From an archaeon (lineage in GTDB: Archaea > Halobacteriota > Syntropharchaeia > Alkanophagales > Methanospirareceae), in assembly GCA_030019325.1 (NCBI GenBank), contig JASEFB010000001.1, forward strand, positions 1 to 41,770: a DNA stretch of 41,770 bases, written 5' to 3'. Below are positions 23,248-30,494 of the stretch, piece by piece; within the stretch, counting starts at the first letter, position 1; every line of letters begins with the position of its first letter. A program made the translations under genes and the position numbers. The notes beneath the pieces were generated by a model. It saw only the letters and a list, made by a program, of their open reading frames with translations, had not been told where the DNA came from and searched no databases.

Positions 23248-24574
23248 TATAATAGATAACCGTGAAGAAGTCCTGTTAGAGCACGTAAGAAGCTTGCTCC
23301 ACGATTCTGTTAGTGCGAAGTTTGCCGTCGGCTATTTCTTCACCAGCGGGTTAGCACCGCTCATGGACGAAGTACAAAACCTGAATGAACTCAAGATTCT
23401 CATCGGCAATATCTCCAGCAAGAGAACGATCGAGCAGTTAGCAGAAGCGCACATGAATTTAGTCACCGCAAAGCAGGAATTTAACAAGCAATTATTCCTG
23501 AACCCCTCGAAACGAAAACTCGCAGTATCAGAAACGAAAGAGGGAATAAAAACCAGCTTGAGTTTAATTGACCAGACCGACGACAATGAGCAGATGATTC
23601 GAGTACTAAGAGAGCTGATCGAAAAGAACAAAATTAAAATCAGGATTTACACCTCGGGCAGATTGCATTCCAAAGCGTATATCTTCGATTACCCCGAAGG
23701 GCATCATGACAAAGGCAATGCTATAATTGGGTCCAGCAATTTGAGTTTAGGCGGCTTATTAGACAACACCGAATTAAACGCGCTCATTCCTGGTATCGGT
23801 AATCACGAAAAATTAACCGAGTGGTTCAATAGTTTATGGGATTCGAAAAACTCTGCAGAGTTCAATGCTGAATTGATGGAGGAGCTAAAGAACTCGTGGG
23901 CATTAAACGAAGTCCGACCGTATGATGTTTATATCAAAACACTTTATCATCTTTTGAAGGATCGATTAGAGATCGAAGCTGCGGAAGAATTGTTGTGGGA
24001 AGCAACAATGCCCCCGTTAACCACGTTTCAAATCGTAGCGGTGAAACAAGCACTTCAAATACTGAATGATTACGGTGGTGTCTTCGTCGCTGATGTTGTT
24101 GGAACCGGCAAGACATACATCGGAACTGCTCTTTTGAAACACTTACAGATGGTTCACGGGGACAGACCGCTCATAATATGCCCAAAATCATTAGAAGATA
24201 CCTGGAAGGACTTTTGTAGAGAGTACGAAATACAAACAGAATTCCTGACCTTTGGAAAGATAAGCCAAGGAACCATTGATTTGATCAATGACCCGATATA
24301 TCGAAATTTAAACACCGTGTTAATTGATGAAAGTCACAATTTCAGATACCCAAACACAAACCGATATAAGAATTTGCAGCCCTATCTCTACGGGAAAAAG
24401 ACTATTCTCATAACGGCAACGCCCAGAAACAATACCCACGAGGACATATATCATCAAATAAAATTATTCCATCACGACGAGGAAACAACAATTCCCATTG
24501 ACCCCTCGAATCTCAAACGATTTTTCAAGGAGGTTGAGAATGGAAATAAACGGATTCAAGAATTATTACGATAG
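23234..24574 (+). pseudogene. PLD-domain SNF2 helicase, C-terminally truncated
   Basis: 446 residues of a protein that is normally about twice as long. Residues 1-200 are a phospholipase-D-like domain with LHSKAYIF (His145, Lys147) and GSSNLSLGGLLDNTELN. The helicase part begins near 260 with a Walker A VVGTGKTYIG (about 288-297), DESHNF (365-370) and LITATPRNN (392-400). It stops after NGNKRIQELLR, before the helicase C-terminal half, so ATP-driven activity is unlikely. Such helicases partner DUF1156 methylases in anti-phage loci; here both are broken. Confidence 0.8.
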
Positions 24575-24633
24575 GGTGCATTACGCATTTCTTACAGGTT
24601 AGATATGAACGGGGAAAAAGTTTATATATGCCC

Positions 24634-24648
24634 TGTTACAATGTAACA
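24634..24648. promoter_or_regulatory. Palindromic operator between TATA box and RHH gene
   Basis: TGTTACAATGTAACA is a perfect inverted repeat (7-bp arms, one central base). It lies just after a TATA-like GTTTATATATG (24620-24630) and 4 bp before the start codon of the RHH-like gene. A repressor bound here would cover the transcription start. A related site is at 24895-24907. Confidence 0.65.
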
Positions 24649-24652
24649 ATCA

Positions 24653-24859
24653 ATGAAAAGGGATAAAGTAATACTAACAAGGGTTGATGAGTATATAGCA
24701 GAGCGCGTAGAATACATAACGAATAACTCAAAAGACATTGAACTGACAAAGTCCGAAGTCGTGCGAATAATATTGCATGCCTTTTTCAAATCGCAAAAGG
24801 GTAAGGACTTTGAGAAAGTGCGTGAATTAGCTATTAAAATGAGAAAGGGGCTCTTGTAG
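24653..24859 (+). CDS. Small ribbon-helix-helix-like DNA-binding protein
   Basis: 68 residues: an N-terminal beta strand (KVILTRVDEYIAERV), then LTKSEVVRIILHAFFKSQKG, the strand-helix-turn-helix layout of RHH repressors, and a short charged C-terminal helix. It has its own promoter and is bracketed by two GTTAC-N3-GTAAC sites, which suggests autoregulation. No toxin partner is adjacent, and the following 100 bp are non-coding. It may be an orphan antitoxin or plasmid/viral regulator. Confidence 0.6.
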   Translation: MKRDKVILTRVDEYIAERVEYITNNSKDIELTKSEVVRIILHAFFKSQKGKDFEKVRELAIKMRKGLL

Positions 24860-24894
24860 GGTGTCTCAAACAAAAGTGGGAGTTATCACAAGGC

Positions 24895-24907
24895 GTTACA
24901 TCGTAAC
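24895..24907. promoter_or_regulatory. Second GTTAC-N3-GTAAC site, downstream of the RHH gene
   Basis: GTTACATCGTAAC has the same 5-bp arms and 3-bp spacer as the operator at 24634-24648 (GTTACAATGTAAC), and both are followed by A. It lies 36 bp after the stop of the RHH-like gene. A second binding site for the same repressor, possibly looping across its short gene, is inference. Confidence 0.5.
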
Positions 24908-24963
24908 AATGGATTAATGATACTGAAAACCACCTCGAATTTTAGAAATCATAGTTGTAAGAA

Positions 24964-25587
24964 TCAGGTAATGCACCCGTTTTCACTAATACTCCAAATA
25001 GGACTAGGATATTCACGGGAAATGCCAGAACAGCGATTATATGATGCAGTATTTCTTGAGATTGTATTGTGACTTGAACTGAACATAATGCCGTTGTAGT
25101 TATAATGACTATCATCATAACCACATCTGTTATCAACTATGGTAGAGTAATTTGCATCGCTCCCAAGGTGGACTCCTGCCTTAGAAATTCCAGTGCCACC
25201 AAAAATGGTGAGTCCTTTAATGACGGCATAATCCACAGTTACCTCAAACACATGGTCATTCGGATTTGCCGCCTGAACGGTTGTTACCTCAGCCCCGTTT
25301 TCTGATTGAATCGTTAAATATGGCTTATTTATATCCACATTTTCGGTATAGGTGCCATCCCTCACAATTATCGTATCCCCTGCAGAAGCATTATCCACCG
25401 CCCACTGGATCTTTGCGTAATCATCAGGCACGTAATAAGTATTTGAAGATAAAGGAACACCTGAAATAGAACCATTCTCAGAATCTTTATCAACTGCGAG
25501 AGAAGGTATTGCGCAGCTTATGAGCATCAGCAATGCACATGCAAGTGCTAATATCTTCAACTTTTTCTTAAAATAAAAGCTTCTCAT
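24964..25587 (-). CDS. Secreted parallel beta-helix (NosD/PbH1-like) surface protein, shortened
   Basis: 207 residues. The N-terminus has a signal peptide (basic start, then ILALACALLMLISCAIPSLA). It is followed by YYVPDDYAKIQWAVDNASAG and a run of right-handed beta-helix repeats (YTENVDINKPYLTIQSENGA, VIKGLTIFGG). Full members usually run to several hundred residues, so this copy ends early; the next frame shows another hydrophobic stretch, consistent with a truncation or frameshift. Likely exported to the cell surface. Three further fragments of such genes lie within 3 kb. Confidence 0.65.
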   Translation of the reverse strand: MRSFYFKKKLKILALACALLMLISCAIPSLAVDKDSENGSISGVPLSSNTYYVPDDYAKIQWAVDNASAGDTIIVRDGTYTENVDINKPYLTIQSENGAEVTTVQAANPNDHVFEVTVDYAVIKGLTIFGGTGISKAGVHLGSDANYSTIVDNRCGYDDSHYNYNGIMFSSSHNTISRNTASYNRCSGISREYPSPIWSISENGCIT

Positions 25588-25590
25588 TGC

Positions 25591-26094
25591 TCATTTCACC
25601 TGCTTCAATTTCTCAATTAATTTCTCCGTATTCTTGCCGATGACTTCTACTGCTTTTTGAGTCATTTCATCCTCGTAAAAGTTTCGATGTAAAGCATTCG
25701 CTTCGCCAAATAACGTTATGAGTTCCTCATCTCCTGTCTCCCTCGATAGCCTATCTATAAACTGCCAAAGAGCGCCATGTTTCTCCAACTTTAACCCCCT
25801 CTTAGCTGCTACCATCTTAACTGCTAAAGCAGTAGCACCCCAAAGCTTTTCAGACGCCTGAACGAGGTCTCCTTTATTCAAAACTTCCTTCGCATCTCTA
25901 AGGTATTTCTCACTTAGGGCTTGGTAGTGTTCTGCAAGATCTTCCGGATCTAAATCCTCATTTAGACTTTTCCGCAAAAGCTCAACCCCTAATTCCTCAG
26001 GCAAATAGCCTCTCTCTTCAGCTCTCGCCCTTAGTTTCTCCCCAAGCTTTTTTGGCAAAATAATATAGGTAACTCCCATAGTCGATTCATGCAC
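25591..26094 (-). CDS. PaREP1-family (HEPN-like) protein
   Basis: 167 residues (an ATG at 26079 is an alternative start). The C-terminal domain from about residue 55 matches PaREP1/DUF-type archaeal proteins: YLRDAKEVLNKGDLVQASEK then LWGATALAVKMVAAKRGLKL and LHRNFYEDEM. PaREP1 proteins are multi-copy archaeal families related to HEPN. The N-terminal 50 residues contain YIILPKKLGEKLRARAEERG, an antitoxin-like strand-helix arrangement. No partner is obvious. Its start overlaps the end of a signal-peptide stub. Confidence 0.75.
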   Translation of the reverse strand: MHESTMGVTYIILPKKLGEKLRARAEERGYLPEELGVELLRKSLNEDLDPEDLAEHYQALSEKYLRDAKEVLNKGDLVQASEKLWGATALAVKMVAAKRGLKLEKHGALWQFIDRLSRETGDEELITLFGEANALHRNFYEDEMTQKAVEVIGKNTEKLIEKLKQVK

Positions 26095-26293
26095 CTTCTA
26101 TTAATATTACTTTATATCCACTTATAAAAGTTGCTCTGTCACCGTAAACATTCTCGGTTGTTGAATGATTATCCACTGCAATAGAAGGCGCTACGCAGCT
26201 TACGACCATCAACAACATAAGTGAAATTGCCACTATTTTCCATAAGGGTTTATTCTGCATTTTCATCACCCCCTTCATTTCCCCCTTTGACAT
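26087..26293 (-). pseudogene. Signal-peptide stub of a secreted surface protein
   Basis: 68-residue frame containing MKMQNKPLWKIVAISLMLLM and VVSCVAPSIAVDNHST, a typical signal peptide very like that of the beta-helix protein at 24964. After about 45 residues nothing recognisable follows and the frame ends inside the PaREP1 start. A copy with mutated start codons lies at 27667-27879. It is a truncated gene start. Confidence 0.55.
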
Positions 26294-26307
26294 CCGTTCT
26301 CATCAAA

Positions 26308-26511
26308 TTATTGGATAACCCTTGCCCCTCTTCTCTTTAATCTCTCCAATATTTCTTCATAGGTAGCTTTGTCCCTGTATTCCCTCAGCTCCTTTACAGA
26401 ATCCCCAACTTTAGGTGTTATTGCTGCCAGGAATCTCGCATATTCCTCAAGGGTGAGCTCCCTTTCTGCGATACTTAAAACTTTTCTTACCACCTCAGCT
26501 TCCGTAGTCAT
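26308..26511 (-). CDS. Putative antitoxin of a PIN toxin
   Basis: 67 residues, helical and charged: TEAEVVRKVLSIAERELTLE, then KELREYRDKATYEEILERLK. It overlaps the 3' end of the PIN gene by 17 bp on the same strand, so the pair is coupled, with toxin before antitoxin. I recognise no named family; the antitoxin role is inferred from context and size. Confidence 0.55.
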   Translation of the reverse strand: MTTEAEVVRKVLSIAERELTLEEYARFLAAITPKVGDSVKELREYRDKATYEEILERLKRRGARVIQ

Positions 26512-26944
26512 CTTCTGCCTCCTTTAAATCTACGGGATTTCGTACTTTGATCCCGTATCGCTCGATTCTATCAGCTTTGGCTAAGATATTGCCATCAACC
26601 GTTATAAAGTAATTCGCTTTTCCCTCAAGTGCCGCAGCCAAGTGAAACGCATCTTCATCGTTCACTCCTGTTGCCTTCTTCAGTTCTTTTTGTCTTGGTA
26701 GAGAGATTACGTCAATCCGCTCAGAAACTGCTCTGGTCATTAATTCAATAACCGCCGCCCTCTTCTTCTCAGCCTTTATTTCATGAATTTCGTCCTCCAA
26801 GACAACAGATCCAAGTATCAGAAATCGTTTCTCATCCACGCCTTGAAGGATTTTGAAAAATGCCTCCGCTTCTTCCCCCACTCTACGGGAAGGCTCATCA
26901 AAAGGACGGCACCAGACACAGGTATCAAGATAGATTCTTCTCAT
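26495..26944 (-). CDS. PIN-domain toxin
   Basis: 149 residues from MRRIYLDTCVWCRPFDEPSR (ATG at 26944; a start eight codons upstream is less typical). PIN acidic residues are Asp in YLDTC, Glu in VLEDEIHEI, Asp in VNDEDAFHLAAALEG and Asp in YFITVDGNILAK. All are present, so it could be active. Toxin-first order with the small overlapping gene behind it is less common than the other modules here. Confidence 0.8.
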   Translation of the reverse strand: MRRIYLDTCVWCRPFDEPSRRVGEEAEAFFKILQGVDEKRFLILGSVVLEDEIHEIKAEKKRAAVIELMTRAVSERIDVISLPRQKELKKATGVNDEDAFHLAAALEGKANYFITVDGNILAKADRIERYGIKVRNPVDLKEAEDDYGS

Positions 26945-27123
26945 ATAATCCCACGCCCGCAATAACAATATTCAATCCTGCCATCTATAAGTTTGTCATC
27001 ACAAAAAAACGAAAGTGCCAGGATTTTTGGAAAGCGTCGAGGTCATTAATTCCGTTTATAATGCCGCTTTTTGCTAGTACTAAAATGCTGCAAATTTTTT
27101 CAGCGAATTTTTTTAACTCACTC

Positions 27124-27377
27124 TCATCTGTAAGCTCTTCCCCTTTTATCCACTTTCAATACGAGAACAAGCCTTTCTTCATCAAATATCAGTAAAGAAC
27201 CCTGTATTTTCCAACCCTTGCCCTGTAAACACCTTCCTCTCCTTTTACTTTCACGTGAGACACAGCAGAAGGTTTTTGGAGCGATAGAATAAGACTCTTG
27301 AGCCTTTCTTTCTCCGTCTTTGGAATCGTTTTAAGAAACTTCTCCACCCTTCTGTGAACCCGGACCTCATAGCTCAT
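27124..27377 (-). pseudogene. RelE/ParE-type toxin with C-terminal frameshift
   Basis: The first frame gives MSYEVRVHRRVEKFLKTIPK ... GVYRARVGKYRVLY and then a stop at 27189. In the next frame the family's usual ending follows at once: FDEERLVLVLKVDKRGRAYR. One small indel near 27190 thus removes the last strand and basic tail, which carry residues important for RNase activity in RelE toxins. The start overlaps the antitoxin stop (ATGA). Probably inactive. Confidence 0.65.
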
Positions 27378-27553
27378 AGCTCTTCTGCCTTTATGAAGTC
27401 AGAGAGATCGTGATGGCCCACAGCTCCCCTCGCTTCCCTCACCATCTTCTCCTCCTCGCTCGTTAGCAGAGAATCCTCCACAAGTTCCGCTAAGACTCCT
27501 TTGATATATTCCACATCCTGCCTCAAAATCCTTATCTCTTCTTCCAGAGCCAT
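27374..27553 (-). CDS. Antitoxin of RelE-type module, start codon next to a tetranucleotide repeat
   Basis: 59 residues: MALEEEIRILRQDVEYIKGV, LVEDSLLTSEEEKMVREARG and a C-terminal HDLSDFIKAEEL. This is the helical acidic form of archaeal RelB-like antitoxins; its stop overlaps the RelE start. The ATG at 27553 is directly preceded by 19 AAAC units on the coding strand, and the nearest Shine-Dalgarno (AAAGGAG) lies beyond the repeat, about 80 bp away. Initiation must therefore be leaderless, coupled, or read from the upstream ATG at 27677, which is out of frame with this gene at the present repeat number. Confidence 0.65.
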   Translation of the reverse strand: MALEEEIRILRQDVEYIKGVLAELVEDSLLTSEEEKMVREARGAVGHHDLSDFIKAEEL

Positions 27554-27629
27554 GTTTGTTTGTTTGTTTGTTTGTTTGTTTGTTTGTTTGTTTGTTTGTT
27601 TGTTTGTTTGTTTGTTTGTTTGTTTGTTT
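27554..27629. repeat. Tetranucleotide microsatellite (GTTT)19
   Basis: Nineteen uninterrupted GTTT units (AAAC on the coding strand of the antitoxin), 76 bp, begin one base from the antitoxin start codon. In the upstream frame they encode a periodic KQTN peptide. A gain or loss of one unit shifts frame by one, so the tract could switch fusion of an upstream ATG to the antitoxin. Confidence 0.95.
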
Positions 27630-27666
27630 CTCCTTTTTAGTATTTAGGATAGTTTGTCTTTTCCAC

Positions 27667-27879
27667 TTATAAATCATCTATTGGCATTCTATGGTAAGGA
27701 AAAGGCGCATTACTGGCTGGTATATTCTCTGAAGGGAAAACAGCGTCTAACTGATTTGATGTGTTGTTTGTTGAAGTATTATCAACTGCGAAAGAAGGCG
27801 TTGCGCAGCTTACGACCATCCGCAAAACAAATAAAATTGCTAAAAATTTCCATAAGGATTTATTCTGCGTTTTTATTAT
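27667..27879 (-). pseudogene. Signal-peptide remnant with lost start codons
   Basis: The minus strand reads KTQNKSLWKFLAILFVLRMV then VSCATPSFAVDNTSTN, matching the stub at 26087 (MQNKPLWKIVAISLMLLMVV). The ATG codons of that copy are ATA and ACG here, so no start remains. The frame continues without similarity to a stop at 27667. Decayed start of a secreted protein gene. Confidence 0.6.
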
Positions 27880-27990
27880 TCCCTTCTTATACCTCCCTTT
27901 TAACTGTAATACTGGGTATGACCTTCGTGATTATTCTCCTTATCTTATTCCTTCACTCAATATAGTTACCTTAATCTGATCTTTCACCCT

Positions 27991-28115
27991 TTAAAAGTGA
28001 CCATCTAATGTCACAATCTCATTCACTTCGGGCAGAGAAATCGCTGAAACAAAGTGGATAGCATCTGACCCTGGTAAACCCGTGGATACTGAAACAGCCA
28101 AAACCGAATTCATAA
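27991..28115 (-). pseudogene. 3' remnant of a PIN-domain toxin
   Basis: Reading on the minus strand gives LAVSVSTGLPGSDAIHFVSA and then VNEIVTLDGHF and a stop. SDAIHFVSA and VTLDGHF are the third and fourth acidic regions of a PIN domain. The N-terminal half is absent: the piece starts directly after the antitoxin-like gene at 28124. The toxin is lost while the neighbouring antitoxin is kept. Confidence 0.6.
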
Positions 28116-28123
28116 AGGTCTCT

Positions 28124-28369
28124 TCAACGCTCCCTTTCCTTTAGAAAATCCTCCACCGTAAGCGAAATCCCTTTCTTCTTTAAAATTCCCATCGTTTCTT
28201 TCGCTAATTCATCTAAAGTATCGAGAGTTTGTTCATCTTTTTCCACCTTGCCGGTTCTTCTCAATTCACCCATTATGTCTAACAACTCTTTTGTTTCTGG
28301 AGGCAATATCTTTAATCTCAACAAACCTGTAAGATTAATTGCCTGTGTTCTTATCACAGCCTGAGCCAT
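28124..28369 (-). CDS. Orphan antitoxin-like protein
   Basis: 81 residues, mainly helical: AQAVIRTQAINLTGLLRLKI, ETKELLDIMGELRRTGKVEK and a charged C-terminus ending VEDFLKERER. It is directly followed by a 5'-truncated PIN gene, so it was probably that toxin's antitoxin. A GGAGG-like tract lies before the ATG on the minus strand. No named family recognised. Confidence 0.5.
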   Translation of the reverse strand: MAQAVIRTQAINLTGLLRLKILPPETKELLDIMGELRRTGKVEKDEQTLDTLDELAKETMGILKKKGISLTVEDFLKERER

Positions 28370-28425
28370 CTTTTCCCCTCCTTACTTTTCTCTATATCTC
28401 TTTTATACAACATTATATCATCCTA

Positions 28426-28560
28426 TTATAAATACATAACGATTATTGTACTGCTAACGGAAGCATTATCCACCGCCCATTGGATCTTCGCATAGTCATC
28501 AGGCACGTAAATATCAGCAGCTGAAATGGTTCCAACGAAAGAATAAAAAATAAAAACTGA
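28426..28560 (-). pseudogene. Fragment of a beta-helix surface protein
   Basis: Minus-strand reading ISAADIYVPDDYAKIQWAVD then NASVSSTIIV is the same segment as residues about 50-75 of the protein at 24964 (YYVPDDYAKIQWAVDNASAG). It has no signal peptide of its own and ends after about 35 codons. It is a fourth trace of the same surface-protein family in 3.5 kb. Confidence 0.6.
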
Positions 28561-28573
28561 TGGTGCGATATTC

Positions 28574-30409
28574 TTACCGTACCATATTTGCTGCTTCCTG
28601 AACGGCATCCAGCTTTCCAATGATCGTCGCATAATCGCCATCCAGAAGCTTTGTCTCACCATGTGCAATTATTGATTTACCCTCCCTTCGAACCATTACG
28701 ATCAAGCTATCCTCTGGCAGCGAGATCTCTTTAATAGCCTTTCCCACCACGCGCTTATTCGAGACCTTGACTTCAAGTATATCCCCCTCGTCACTAACCT
28801 CGCACATCGTAAACAAATCGTGGTGTCCCACCATACCGTCGAGCATGAGCGCGGTGGCAATGACGGGGCTGATTGAGCGGATATCGAGATCCATAAACGC
28901 CTGAAGGTTTTCCGGGTCATTAACCCGAGCCACGAGTTTTTCTCCCGTGAATCCGAATTTTGTCTTGGCAATCTGGCATACCAAAAGATTGGTGTTATCC
29001 TGGTCCGTGGTTACGACGAGGTATTTGGCATGTTCGATTCCTGCTTTTTTGAGATTTGCTACATCTTCCGCATTACCATGAATTGCTCGTATTCCCATTT
29101 TTAGCGCTTTTTTACACTTCTCTTCATTATTATCGATTATCACAACGTTCTCTCCACGCTTCAAAAACCGTTCAGCTAGATCCCGTCCAACTCCACCTCC
29201 GCCAACAATTAATATTTCCATAGGTATTACTCTGGTTCTTTTTGCTATAAATTTTGCTGAAATCCCTGTTGATAGTACGGTAATTACGATGGTAATAAAC
29301 ATCAATCCAAGAAGACTGGCTGGTTCAGAAATAAAACCTAAATCCTTCAGTCTTATGGAGAAATAGACTGCCATGGAAGCGGGAACAACACCTCTCGGTC
29401 CTATTGCGGAAATGAATAGTTTTTCACCACCCTTCAGGTCTGATCTCAGCGTGGATACAAATACTGCCAGCGGTCTTATGAGAACCATCAATAATACCAC
29501 TAAAAGGAGCGCATTCAACCCAAGTGCTCGAATATACGCAAAATCTATGAATGCAGATAACAGAATAAAAATAACTGAGAGTAAAATTATCGAGATATCT
29601 TCCTTAAAATGCTTTATGGCATCTTTGTGGGGGATGTCAGACGAGCCAATAAATATCCCGAAGAGTGCCATTGCCAGTACACCCGATTGAGTTCCGATAT
29701 TCTCAGCGATTACAAATGCAGCCAAAAGAATTGAGATGGTAAATAATCGAGCGTACTGTTCAGTAAGTAATGGGATTTTGCATAAAATCAAGATAAGCGT
29801 AATCCCGGCCAAAGCACCGAAAAAAGCGCCGTTTGATAGCCGGATTAACAGGAACTGAGCAGCTTTGATTCCGGTCAGTGATGCCACGATCCACTCAAAG
29901 ACGAGTGCAGCAAGTATCACACTTGCGCCGTCATTTAATACCGCCTCTGCCTGGAGAACGCCGGCAACTTTAGTATTAACTCGTATCTGCCTGATTATCG
30001 GAGTGATCACGGCAGGACCGGTTGCTGAAACAACCGCCCCAAACAGTAAGGCAATATTAAAAGGAATATTAAGCAGAAGGTAAGCCGCTACCGCAGTAAG
30101 TACCGCGGTCATAATGACCCCAATCGTAACCAGATTCAATATACTGTGCTGAATCTTCCGCAGTTGTCTGATGTCAATGTCCAGACCGCCGTCAAAGACG
30201 ATTATGGCAACGGCAAAACCTACAAGCAATTCGAGACCACTTCCAAATCTGCTCGGCTCGATAAGTCCGGTAACCTCGGGGCCTAAAATAATCCCAGCAG
30301 CTAACAAGAAAACAATGCTCGGGATTTTAAGTATCCGTCCGAGCATGTGTGCTAAGATCCCGATGATCATTACACCCACAAGAGATGTCAGCAAGTATAT
30401 AGTGCTCAT
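28574..30409 (-). CDS. NhaP-type Na+(K+)/H+ antiporter with TrkA-N and TrkA-C domains
   Basis: 611 residues. The first ~390 form a CPA antiporter with about 12 membrane segments: IVFLLAAGIILGPEV, a VSATGPAVITPIIRQIRVNT core, EAVLNDGASVILAALVFEWI, and the CPA1-like IGPRGVVPASMAVYF. Residues about 398-520 are a TrkA-N Rossmann domain (ILIVGGGGVGRDLAERFLKR). The final ~80 are TrkA-C. Cation/proton exchange gated by nucleotide or ion binding is established for the family. It follows the Tes-like gene 85 bp downstream on the same strand. Confidence 0.92.
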   Translation of the reverse strand: MSTIYLLTSLVGVMIIGILAHMLGRILKIPSIVFLLAAGIILGPEVTGLIEPSRFGSGLELLVGFAVAIIVFDGGLDIDIRQLRKIQHSILNLVTIGVIMTAVLTAVAAYLLLNIPFNIALLFGAVVSATGPAVITPIIRQIRVNTKVAGVLQAEAVLNDGASVILAALVFEWIVASLTGIKAAQFLLIRLSNGAFFGALAGITLILILCKIPLLTEQYARLFTISILLAAFVIAENIGTQSGVLAMALFGIFIGSSDIPHKDAIKHFKEDISIILLSVIFILLSAFIDFAYIRALGLNALLLVVLLMVLIRPLAVFVSTLRSDLKGGEKLFISAIGPRGVVPASMAVYFSIRLKDLGFISEPASLLGLMFITIVITVLSTGISAKFIAKRTRVIPMEILIVGGGGVGRDLAERFLKRGENVVIIDNNEEKCKKALKMGIRAIHGNAEDVANLKKAGIEHAKYLVVTTDQDNTNLLVCQIAKTKFGFTGEKLVARVNDPENLQAFMDLDIRSISPVIATALMLDGMVGHHDLFTMCEVSDEGDILEVKVSNKRVVGKAIKEISLPEDSLIVMVRREGKSIIAHGETKLLDGDYATIIGKLDAVQEAANMVR

Positions 30410-30494
30410 TCAACTTCGCCGAATAATAATTATAGTGCTGAGAAAGTTAATCTTGTTCTTTAAAAAGAGTCAACAGCAATCTGCACCGAGGGGA

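Noticed and set aside
26969..27123. Minus-strand reading KKFAEKICSILVLAKSGIIN after the RelE pseudogene
   Set aside because: It reads somewhat like protein, but no start, motif or family could be seen and it overlaps the RelE C-terminal reading in another frame; too weak to list as a gene.
27554..27629. GTTT tract as assembly artefact only
   Set aside because: Cannot be excluded without reads, but its exact placement one base from a well-supported start codon makes it worth reporting rather than dismissing.
27399..27677. 92-codon minus-strand frame containing a KQTN repeat
   Set aside because: Its second half is the antitoxin gene read in the wrong frame; the antitoxin in the other frame fits the overlap with RelE. 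It matters only as the possible upstream partner of a slippage fusion.
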